DNA from: Avena insularis
Lineage: Eukaryota > Streptophyta > Magnoliopsida > Poales > Poaceae
Direction of reading: 5' to 3'
Length of the DNA: 64,000 nt
Assembly: GCA_023614405.1 (NCBI GenBank)
Contig: CM042685.1
Span: forward strand, 230,929,661-230,993,660
A program made the position numbers and the translations under genes. Positions within the stretch are counted from its first letter, which is position 1. Every line of letters starts with the position of its first letter. The notes beneath the pieces are model-generated. The model saw only the letters and a list, made by a program, of their open reading frames with translations. It did no database searches and had not been told where the DNA came from. Positions 45,244 through 54,900 of the stretch are shown here, piece after piece.

Positions 45244-45711
45244 CCAACGGGTTAGAGCTTTGCTTCACGGGCGGCCCAGTCAGAGAAAGAGGAGGAGCCA
45301 GTTCCGGCTACGACAAGGCCCAGAAGAGTTATCGACTTAGGCCTGTAGTATTACTTGTAGTCCAAGCTGTATCTAGTTACCGACTCTGTAACGTAGCTGG
45401 ATAGGTATCTCCTGTAACCCTAGGCCCCGGTGACTATATAAACCGGCCCTATGGTCGCCTTTAGGGCAACCAATCAATCTGAACACCACAATCAACTCGC
45501 ACAGGCAAACCTCTCTTGTAATCTGCTATAACATCCGGCTTACACCGATATATTACTGGGTTGCTAGCAGGAGTAGGATCCGATCGCCGCAGTCGGATCT
45601 GAACCTGGGTAAACTTGTGCTCACCGCTCCTGGAACATCCGATGTCTCACGCCCCATCCTTACAACGCCACTAGGATCCCCTATGGCGTACTTGTCGACA
45701 ATCCGACGACA
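45244..45711 (+). repeat. 3' LTR of the first Gypsy element, 5'-truncated
   Basis: Aligns with the 5' LTR from ccaacgggttagag (32,625) to ...cgacgaca, followed by the ccatg target duplication. It lacks the 1.5-kb solo LTR, so it shows the pre-insertion state of that site. Confidence 0.93.
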
Positions 45712-46368
45712 CCATGAAGCAGGAATCAACACGTCCTCTCCATTGCCTTCTCCATTAGAATCCTCCGAGTCATGAGAATCACCACTCTCGCCATCCATGT
45801 AATCCTCCTCTTCCATCATGTCCTTCATGCCTCCACCTTCCTCGTACGCATCTGCCTCTCCACTATAGTCTTCTCCACCTCCGGCCTGACTGCTCTGCCC
45901 TGGTTCGTAACCACCACCTCCTCCTCCTATCTGACTACTCTGCCCTGATTCATAACCACCGCCATCTCGTAACTGGAATCAGCACTATGGCCAGAAACAT
46001 GTCCACCATCGCCTCCAGGCGGATCGATCTCCTTCAAGACAGGAAGCACTAATGCGACAGAGTTTATATGCCTATCCTCGCAACCTTTTAACCACTTAAA
46101 CCAGTCTCTGTTAGTATCTACATGTCTCAAAGTCCAGAAAATATTTTTTCTTGACTTTGTCCACAATGCTTGCACACCGACGGTGTTTATAGCCTAAACA
46201 TCCTGTCAACCATTCCTTTAACTGACTAACACTCCAGGTTTGAGGGGCAGTCAAATCTAACTGCGTACACATGAACTTTTCCAGATCTGCTCCAAACTCA
46301 TTTGCTTGGATATTACCAGGACCGTAATAAAACATGAACTTCACTAAATTGGTCATCTCTGCTGACAT

Positions 46369-46954
46369 AAAATAAATAGCCTAATCAATTAATTATCAAT
46401 AATACGTATAACTTCGGACAATGCTTGCAAACATTCTAAATAATGTGATAATAGTCTACCAAATATCCAAAAATTTGGGCCTAATCCACCGGTCTAATAT
46501 TGCTACTAATCCACCAGCCAAATATTCTAACAGACTAACCATACCCACATACGTAACCATATACAATAAGTGTGATTATCGAGGGATTAGAGTTTACCCT
46601 TGAAGGAAGAGAAGCCACTCGGTTCAGCAGGCTGAGTTCACTAGACAAGCAGCACATCACCCATCAGACAGCCTCAACTCCATCACAGCTCCATCACCAT
46701 TGCCATTGCTCCACCACAGCTCCACCACCGTTCCTCCAACAAACCAACACCAAATCGAGCCCTGGGCTAACCCATCAGTAGATCGAGTTTCCACTACCTC
46801 TCTAGTGGTTTTAGAATGAAGATTTTGTGGCCAAATCGAGCAAAATCGGGCAAAAATGGTGCAGTAAAATGAAGAACAAGAGAGAGAGGGCATCTCGCGA
46901 CGCGGGGAAGAAGAAACGGCCGCATGGCCGCACGACGCAGCGTCGCACCCTTAT
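46369..46954. other. 5' region of the MULE transposase gene
   Basis: Lies between the transposase start and the right inverted repeat. Part is probably promoter or leader on minus. A short microsatellite-like ccatcac/ccaccac repeat occurs at 46,680-46,735. Nothing else is recognised. Confidence 0.5.
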
Positions 46955-47222
46955 CTGCCTCCACTCGGTGTGGGCCAGGCCGAGTGGGCAGTCGGCCTAG
47001 GGCTGGCCGGGTGAACCTGTCGGCCTGGACGGGCCCAGTGGCCCCACTGGCCGACCTGCTGTCGGCTACCTCTTGGACGAGTGGGATGCTGTCGGCCTGG
47101 CTCTGGCCGATTGGCCCAGTCGGCTTCTTCCAGGCCGACAAAGTGCTACATCTGTAAATACCTAAAAAGTATAATAGATCTGGAATAAATTAAATAAAGT
47201 GTATTATTTAAAAAAAGATCGC
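46955..47222. repeat. Right terminal inverted repeat of the MULE
   Basis: Inverse partner of 22,933-23,200. It is dominated by gtcggcc/ggccgac motifs, then tttgtcgg-, atttacagat- and taaataatacac-type blocks at the outer edge. Confidence 0.75.
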
Positions 47223-48374
47223 TGTGGTGGCGTTCCCCGATGGCACCTAAAGTTGTGGCGTCGATTGTAGGTAAACAAGGCGCTTGCATTTGTTGCTATC
47301 AAAATCTTCTACTCTGTGGATGAACTAGGCAAAAATCATAGAATTAAACTAAAGATGGTAAGAAATCATAGAATAATCTGCTTTTTGCAAGATTTCACGA
47401 TCTAACATACTTGCATGGCGGTTTACTGGAAAGCGCCAAGGTTAGCGGCACGACGTCCTCACGAAAAGCATCATGCTCTATATGGCGCGCTGGTCAAAAA
47501 CGTCATGGCATCGTCCAACGCGAACCCATCTGTTGATGTTTGACACTTTTTAAGGTAGTGACATGGTACTTATCACGACGCTTTCCCGGGGAGCGCCATA
47601 CCCCCTTGACTAAAAAAAAGGCCTGAGTGCCACTCCCGAACCCCCCGGTTTTCCCCTCCCAGTGCGAGCAACAGAAGCATTGCGGTGACGGTTCCCCTCC
47701 CAGCCCCCCTCAAACCCCATGGATCTAAGGCAATTTCTGGTGGATTTTCTTTCCCTCTCCCACTTGAGGTATTCTCCTTCGAATTTCCTTGTTATATTAG
47801 TTGAAATCATCACATTGTCTTCTTCTTAACCTTAGTTCTTTGGTAATTTGGTATGTATATGGTAGAATGACAAATTTCTTTGGAGAAATAAGTGTGGTAG
47901 AATGATAGTTTGTTAATGTTAATGTTAGTTAGTAAATAGAGAACCTGCACTATATATTCAACAACGTCTGCACTTTCCGAAACATTCAGAAGTGGAAGTC
48001 CTGACCACTTGTCTTTGCATGGTGTCTCACATAATAAATAAATGGTTTATTATTATCGTGGAACTGACATAATGCTGAATTTTGATCCACAGGGAGTCAA
48101 ATCTTGGAGAAGATTGCAGGATTATAGATAAAAACATTTATATTCACATACCTCACCAAAGATTACCACGTGAGCAACGGTATGGGAAGGAGCGTTGAAC
48201 GTGTCGCCTATTCTAGGTGGATTTGCAGCTTGACATGTTCTTGGGACGTTACACTGTCCTCATTGTGGGCTGTGGTGCACAACTGATTGTAAGCATCATG
48301 TTTTTCATACATACAGTAGTATTTATTATGTCAGTCAATAACAAGTGAGGATATAGTATAACTCTGCTTTTTAT
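47223..48374. other. Unassigned spacer
   Basis: No gene identified. Contains recurring gcgcca/cgacg motifs (ggcgttcccc, gcgccaaggttagcg, ggagcgccatac) between 47,230 and 47,610 that look like part of an unclassified repeat, then AT-rich sequence. Confidence 0.4.
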
Positions 48375-49013
48375 AGCGTGTTTGGCAACTATGGGGAATG
48401 GGAGTGGGAGTTTGTCACGGGGAGTTTGGAGGAGGATTGCCATAGGGAATTTGATAATTCTTCCCAATCCCATGTTTGGTGTGTCCTAGGAATTACCGAT
48501 GGGAATTTGACCGAAACCATTTTCGGTTAGCGAGTTTAGCTGCCGTGTCCGTACTTGCGTCTATTCTGGTTGACCCTTTTGATCGGGATCGAGATACATG
48601 TACGAAGCTAGCTCACCTTGATTGCCCAGCAAACTATATATGTACGCCAATGCTACTAGATCGATCGGTGTGGCTAGGTCATACATGCACGCGGCCACGG
48701 CCGTACGCGTCGGACGCTCTCTTGTACCGGCCAGATGAGTTGATAGCCAGCAGGATGCCCAATGTGGTACGTGCACTTAACAGAAAGTATGGGGACAACG
48801 ATGGAATTTTTCAAAAAATAATAATTCAATTCCCTATCCCTTGTCAAATTACCTGGTCTCCCCACGGGAAGAGAACAGAGGGAGTTCACACTCGGAACTC
48901 CCAGTCCACATTCTACCTAAATTCCCATTCCCTTTAATCTAACAAGAGATTTCTAGTCCCACACCTCCTTAACTCCCATTCCCTACAACTAATTCCCTCC
49001 AACCAAACAGGCT
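48375..49013. mobile_element. MITE-like element, 639 bp, with 11-bp terminal repeats
   Basis: Starts agcgtgtttggcaac and ends aaccaaacaggct, an inverted repeat with one mismatch in 11 bp. Sub-terminal blocks ggggaatgggagtgggag and ctcccattccct pair as well. No clear target duplication is visible, so Harbinger and hAT remain open. The 153-codon ORF inside shows no known domain. Confidence 0.6.
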
Positions 49014-50156
49014 GTAGGGGGTTGTTGTACTCTGCGCGAGTGCCATGCTGCCGGAAGCAAACAGAGACGTTACACTGCCGGGAGCAAACATGCGTCGGCC
49101 TGACAATGTACCTGCAGGAGAAAATCGAGATGAGGACCTGGTTCACATAGATTTTGAAGTCTCGAGGACAACACGATACCAAAGACCTCTAACAAAGTTT
49201 TACTAATTCAACGGAAAGGGTGGGGCAATGGCCCCCCTATTTTAGAATTATATATATATATCTTTAATATCTTTTAAAAAAATAGTATTACTCAAAGTTT
49301 AAACATAATTAGTGTTTTTAAGCCTCTAAATAATAATAAAATCCATACATTTGATAGATCCATGATCTTTGGATTCTCGGTGAAGATATTCAAAACTACT
49401 CATTTCTATTGATCGAGCAAAATATTTACCATGATACTTATCTATCGATAGCTTTATGTGTACACGTATATATACATATCTATATCTAGAATTAATCACA
49501 TAAAAAAAATCATATACACGTGCAAAAAATGTAGATGCATAGACACATTAGGTGGCTATAGCTGCGAGGTGAAATTGGTTAGCGTCTCTAGTTTTGTTTC
49601 CACCTTCGTTGTTCACGTGCGCTGGCCCATGGTTGTCCAACGTGCCATGGTGCGTTAGTTTTGCTTTTTCTTTGATCCTACTAGTCGCATGTGTGGTTTC
49701 CCGATAGTTCTTTCTCTCTTTATGTGACCCCTATGTATTCTCTCATGTCTGTCTAGATTTTTTTTAAAATCTCCCACACCCCTTTTTCCCCCGATTTTTC
49801 TCTTTTTTCTCTCTCCCAAGTTCCCTCGATGTCCTCTCTCCCTCGCAGGGTCGCAATCCATCCCCCCTCCCTCGCACGACTGGTAGCAGAGAATCTCGAC
49901 AGGCGGCACCCCCACCCTCATGGAGGTTGCCCCCTCCTCTCCCTCCATGGCCGCTGTGGCACCTGTTGAGGTAGATGTATGGCATTCCCGCATTTCCTTT
50001 CGGAGGTGGATGGTGGCATAGAGGACGAGCTCGGCGCCCCCCTCTGCCTTATGGCATGGTTGGTGGCCTGAAGGAGGACTTGTGCGACATCCTTCCTCCC
50101 GAGGCGGCATGACTATGGGAGGAGCCAACACGGTCGGTGCTCTGTCAAAGATGCAT
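49014..50156. other. Unassigned spacer left of the second Gypsy element
   Basis: AT-rich to about 49,700, then pyrimidine-rich (ctctctccc-type runs). A 158-codon minus-strand ORF (49,655-50,131) is composition-driven and shows no domain. No bounded element found. Confidence 0.4.
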
Positions 50157-50161
50157 CTACC

Positions 50162-50661
50162 TGTCGACGCGTCTGACGAGGGTTCGATACGTCAATGCAC
50201 ATTGTTATGGACTTGGGTTTTGGAGAAGATGAGGATGCTGGAGATTGCGAGATGGTTAACAGACACGTAGGAAGAGGACATGAGGTTTACCCAGGTTCAG
50301 GCCCTCGGAGGGAAAACCCTACTCCTGCTTGTCTGTTCTTGATTACGGCGGAACCAAAGGTTACAGGGGTGCACAGATGCAATCTGGCGTGAGGTGGTGT
50401 ATGAGGTGTTCAAATCCTTCTCGCCGTGCCCTCCTGGCCATTATATAGATAGGCCAGGTCCCGGGACAGGTCGAGTTGGTTACATATTAGGGTTGGACCC
50501 TTTAAAATTCTATCTACATATAGACTTGTCCTCCAAGGAGTCGAATTCGCCATGGTCTTGGGCCACCCGAAATCCTCCTGGGCTGCAATTTTCCGCATGG
50601 GCCTTCCTTGAGCTGGACCGGGTATACCAATATTATACACCCGTAGGGTATATACTTGTCA
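50162..50661 (-). repeat. 3' LTR of the second Gypsy element
   Basis: TG...CA on both strands. Contains aggtttacccaggttcagg, whose reverse, cctgaacctgggtaaacct, parallels the tgaacctgggtaaac block in the LTR of the first Gypsy element, so the two families are related. A TATA-like ccattatatagatagg at 50,440-50,455 reads either way. Confidence 0.75.
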
Positions 50662-51500
50662 GTAGCCCCCGAGTGTTCAGTCGAATCGTGGATTCGACTG
50701 GAGACTCTATAATCTTTCGGGTGCTTTGCATTTGGTCCTATCTTCGGAAATAAACATGTTAGTTCATAGGGATTGTTGATACGTGTGCCTGGCTCACCCG
50801 ACGGATCAGGACCAGTTAACTGTCATAGGACAAAACAACACGATCTTCATTAGACTCGAGTCCTCGGACTCGAATCTGAAACGAATGCTGGTGTAATTCG
50901 ACTCAGGCCGTTGAGGTATTATAGGAGTCGAATCCCAGTATTTTTCGAGTGATGTAAACAACGCGTCCGTCGGGATTTTCATCGTGCCCGTTGACACGGA
51001 AATTTACTGACAGAGCGCAGTCTGATGCGTTACCAGGCCATCATATGATATTTGTAGGGCTTATCTTTGCGTCGTAGACGCATCATCCGAAATTTTATCA
51101 CCGCGGAGGTGTTTCGGGTGGCCAAGGAGACTGTCTCTTACTTAGCATTAATTTGGGCAAAGTTGTCAAAAAGATTTTTGTCGTACTTGATCCGAAGGAT
51201 CTCATTCGAATAGTTCATAGGGTGCACGACCAGTGCTCCCTATGGGAGTAGCCCCCGAGTGTCTGTTCGAGTCGTAGACTCGAGCAGGGACTTTTAGTTC
51301 AGTCATTCATGTTTGCTTTTTTCGAGTGTGCGACCAGCGCTTTCTATGGGAGTAGCCCCCGAGTCCTTAGTGGAGTCGCAGACTCAACGTAGGACTCGAA
51401 GATCTTTTCGAGGTCCTGTGACCCTTGTAATTTCTCAGGTGCACGGCCAGCGCTCCTGATAGGAGTAGCCCCCGAGTAATTGGTTGAGTCTTAGACTCGA
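50662..51500. repeat. Polypurine tract and three spaced copies of it
   Basis: gtagcccccgag occurs at 50,662-50,673, where it is the polypurine tract on minus next to the LTR. It recurs at 51,248-51,259, 51,352-51,363 and 51,465-51,476. The last three sit in ~104-113-bp tandem units that also share gaccag-gctcc-tatgggagtag and gagtcgtagactcga-type blocks. The stretch between 50,675 and 51,230 holds no gene. Confidence 0.85.
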
Positions 51501-51814
51501 GTAAGTACTTTTATCATCAGCCGAAATGTTCGAGCCATTGCTGGCTTCGCCTTAATGACGTCATTGCTGATGATTGTTGAGATCAACCGTCTGCGGTAGC
51601 AGAGGCGATGCGATGGGACGATCGTGGGTCCCACCGCCTGACTTGACGTTGACTAGTCACGCGTAAGCGTGGCGAAAGTTACGGCGTCTCCTCGATTTTC
51701 ATGCATAGTGGACGACGTGCTATCGACGATTCAGTTTGGTATTGACATGTGGACGGCAAGATCTGAGGCACGCGTTAGGGCTTCTCAATCGACGGCTCTG
51801 CTGCATCGTCTTCG

Positions 51815-51825
51815 CCCTTTTATAC
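51815..51825 (+). promoter_or_regulatory. TATA box of the antisense gene
   Basis: cccttttataccatgg lies about 155 bp upstream of the ATG at 51,975 and is followed by a pyrimidine-rich leader. Its presence suggests the antisense gene had its own promoter rather than using the LTR. Confidence 0.55.
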
Positions 51826-51974
51826 CATGGGGAAAACAGTGATTTTTACCCTTCGCCATTTGCCTCTGCTTCTTCGCCATTGCCCCCATTTCTTGCTCTT
51901 ACTACGCACTGGACATCCTCCGCGTATTTCCCTCTTCTTTCCTTTGTTTACATCGCCGCACTCGCCGCTCCATC

Positions 51975-54900
51975 ATGGGAAAGTCCAAGAAAGCGTCATC
52001 TGCTGCAGCGGGTTCGAGCGTCGCCGGCGCCGGGAAGAAAGCCGCTGCTCCAAGCCGCACCACCGACGGCGGGTGGCGGCGCACGAAGATGCGCGAGTTG
52101 GACTTGCGCAAAGTGCACGAGGCCGACCTGATCTCCAAGGAGAAGGGCGACGCCATCATCCCCGATCAACGGGTAATTCCTCGCCCATCCGAAGGGTTTC
52201 GGGTGATGTTTTATGCTTTTATCATCTGGGGTCTCTCTTTTCCCACCCACGAATTCCTTCGTGGGTGTCACATCCCAAAATTTTCCAAATTTTGAAATGT
52301 GAAAAATAAATAAACAAAATAAATAATTGTTGAAATTTAGGGTGAAAAGAAACTTTTTGATTCCAAATGGAAACATCAAAACCCTTCTTGAACAAACTTT
52401 GAATAAAATTTGAATCCAACTAAAATTCAAATCAAGTGAAATGCATTCTTCATAAATGCATCTTGAAATGTAAACACTTGGAAAATAAATCAAAACCCTA
52501 AAACCCTAATGGGAGATTTCCAAGATATCTCTAAGCCTATGGATTCGATCCATATAAAATTTGTCAAAAAACATTAATAAATGATCAAGAATGACAAATG
52601 GAATTATTATAAAACCATAGAAATTGGTTTCACTTAATTTGGATCCATAGATAAAATCTTATGAATTTAATAAGATAAGGAAATTGATTTTTTCCAAAGA
52701 TAATAAGCACCTATCTAAAAATCCATACCAAATGGTGAGCAAATAATCCTAAAGAGACTTAAAAGGATAAACAAATGTCAAATAAGATTTTACAAATTGG
52801 AATCACCAAGTTTGGACCTTTAAATAAAAAATATGGACTTTATAAGATAAAGAAGGAAATAGTAAATAATGAGTATTTTAAAAGCCAAATTAAATCTTGG
52901 CCAAATCCATAAATGGAATGAGTATAATCCAAATCCAAATGAAATAATGGATAAAGAATATTCCAAATAAAATAAAATGGCATTAACCAAATTCTATCCC
53001 TATTTGAATAAATACAAAATTGCCCAAATTAAATGATTAACAATCATATTAAAATATTTTAAATAATTCAAAGTGAAATTATTCTGAATAAATAAAACCT
53101 ACTAAAAAGGTTTGGTAAAAAAATTTAGAATTCAAATAGAGTTTGGAAACATTAATAAAATCTTATTTGAATTAAAACAAGGGTCTATTTTAAATAATTA
53201 ATATACCCTAAAAGGAATAAAAGAGATATTCTAAATTTGTCTTTAGAATATGTAGATAACAGTATTAAAATCTACACAAAGTTTGGTAGAAGTTTGAATT
53301 TAAATAGTGTTTGAATTGTTTGAATAAAAACCAAATTTAGAATCAGAACAAAAAAAATGGAACCAGCCAGCCCAACCCAACCTGGCCCACTAAGTCCAGC
53401 CAGCCCACTCCCTCTCCCCCAGCGAACCGTTCCTTTGTCACCGCAGAACAAACCAACCCCCTCACCGACCGCTGGACCCCACTCTTTCTCTCTCTCTCAC
53501 TCGCTGATGGAACGACCCCACTGCCCCGTCAGATCGTCATCAACCCCGCGACCATTCCTCCCCTCTTTCCTCCAGCCGTTGCCGCCGTTGATTGCAAGCT
53601 GTAATTGGCCTTGAATCCGCGAGTTAAACCCGCCATGCCTTTGCCTACTTGAGCGCCTCCTCTCTTCCTTCCTTTCCCCTCAGACTCTATTGCCATATAG
53701 CCACCAGGCTGCTCGAATCGCAGCTCATACCCTCGCTACTCCGACAATGCTCCGACCATAATTCCGGCCAAGCCTCGCCTCCCCTTGCCTCCCAGCTCCC
53801 TCGAGCGTGATCCCCGCCTCCCTATGCATCTGCCAATAGCCTCCACTCGCCCGCGCGCGCTCCACATCGTCGGCAACCTCGACGACAGCACGTCGCCGCC
53901 GTCTGTCACTTTTCCGACGAGCTCTCCAGGTAAAACCCGACCGAGCCTTTCCCTCTCTCTGATGCTCCTAGACTCGCGACCCTCGTGCGCACCTAACGGC
54001 ACCCCTGTTTTGTCTTAGCGCGCACCGTAGCGTCGCCTCCGACAACGACTGACCGCACCCGAGCCTGAAGGCAACTCCGACGAGCAATTATCGTCAACCC
54101 CGAGCGCCCCTTCGACAACCGCGACATCGTTGATCATCAGCACGCCACGACGACCTCGGTGAGCTACCTCTCTCCCTCTTTTGATTCCTGTATCGCCGAC
54201 TCCGATGCCGTCTGACCGCGCCACCGCCAACCACCGCTAGCGCCGCCCATCCCTGGTCACACGCACACTAGCCGTCAGATCGCGATCGCGTGGCTACGAT
54301 AGATTGACTAACTGAAAGGGTATCATTTGATCAGAGCCGCACGATCTGTTTAAAATCTAACGTCCCACGTTGCACGATCAGCACGAATCAGTACATACCA
54401 ATAGCAACAAGACACATGGCCTAGTCTGTTTTATAAAAACCAGAATAGACCTATTAGATGTTGATTTTGTAAGTTGCATAACTTTAAATCTACATGTCCA
54501 AATTTTGCAAATTTTATATCAATGGAATCAGAAAAACAAACTCTATCCAACCATGTGCTTTGTTTAGTAAATTGCTTATGTTAAATTGTTTGTTTTTGCA
54601 GAAACTTATGTAGGCATAAGTTGAATATAAAATTTATTCTAGAAATGTTTTTAAAGTAAAATCTTTGGAAAATGGATTATTTTGAACCTACTGACCATAT
54701 AAACTAACTTTTGGATTAAAAACATATTTGGTGAAGCCAAAGAATAAATCTTTGAATTGGAACATTTCTAGTCGAATAAAAATATTGTTTATATATTAAA
54801 AATGCTTTTTGAGTAAAACCTTGGGAAAATGTTTTTAATTTAAACCCTCTGACCCTAAACACCAAGTTTTAGGATTTTAAAAAATATATTTGTTGAACCC

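Larger units (their letters stand above)
32569..45711 (+). mobile_element. Gypsy LTR retrotransposon with antisense gene, 13.1 kb
   Basis: Perfect target duplication ccatg (32,564-32,568 and 45,712-45,716). The 5' LTR starts TGTTGGGGATATAC at 32,569 and ends ...ttcgacgaca at 34,604; without its own insertion it is 524 bp. The 3' LTR (45,244-45,711) lacks its first 56 bp. A primer-binding site ttggcgcccaccgtgggg follows the 5' LTR. Order on plus: gag leader ORFs, gag, protease, reverse transcriptase, RNase H, integrase; then an antisense gene before the 3' LTR. By eye the LTRs differ at about 24 of 465 aligned bases. At the grass rate of 1.3e-8 per site per year often used, this would mean roughly two million years. 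Confidence 0.9.
32163..46368 (-). pseudogene. MULE transposase, internally deleted and split by a 13-kb Gypsy element
   Basis: The N-terminal part (46,368 to 45,717) opens MSAEMTNLVKFMFYYGPGNI, a typical MULE N-terminal domain, with a frameshift near 46,170. A Gly-rich GGGYEPGQSSQ repeat and an acidic stretch follow, up to PASW. Beyond the insertion the frame continues NQHMSYG... to the DNA-binding segment (RYQDKQHLQDAVIAWAMSTHRVLKTT). It then jumps to the C-terminal tail RNDMDESEAGGPTRQC with a zinc-knuckle remnant (CFLCSAFHHKDTRR, last Cys replaced by Arg) and a Gly/Arg-rich end at 32,163. The whole DDE catalytic core and SWIM zinc finger are missing. It cannot be active. Confidence 0.8.
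22933..47222. mobile_element. Composite Mutator-like element (MULE) with plant-mobile-domain gene
   Basis: The ends form a long inverted repeat: the left end reads gcgacgtttaaataatacac and the right end, on minus, gcgatctttttttaaataatacac. Pairing continues for well over 150 bp through ttacagat and gtcggcct-type blocks. Inside are remnants of a MULE transposase (minus), a plant mobile domain gene (minus) and a third gene (plus). Subtracting the two large insertions (23,569-28,509 and 32,569-45,711, each with its target duplication) leaves about 6.2 kb. Plant MULEs with such long terminal repeats and captured PMD genes are known. I could not settle the exact terminal base or the expected 9-bp target duplication. 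Confidence 0.75.

Noticed and set aside
45553..45828. 91-codon minus-strand ORF treated as a gene
   Set aside because: It is a chimera: the first part belongs to the MULE transposase and the rest is Gypsy LTR read antisense.
47240..47620. A second MULE or CACTA end
   Set aside because: gcgcca/cgacg motifs recur but no terminal repeat pair or target duplication could be matched.
48476..48937. 153-codon ORF inside the MITE-like element
   Set aside because: No domain, no transcript signals, and the ends of the ORF follow the element; more likely chance.
49655..50131. 158-codon minus-strand ORF
   Set aside because: Derived from a pyrimidine-rich tract, so the protein is Gly/Glu/Arg-rich low complexity.
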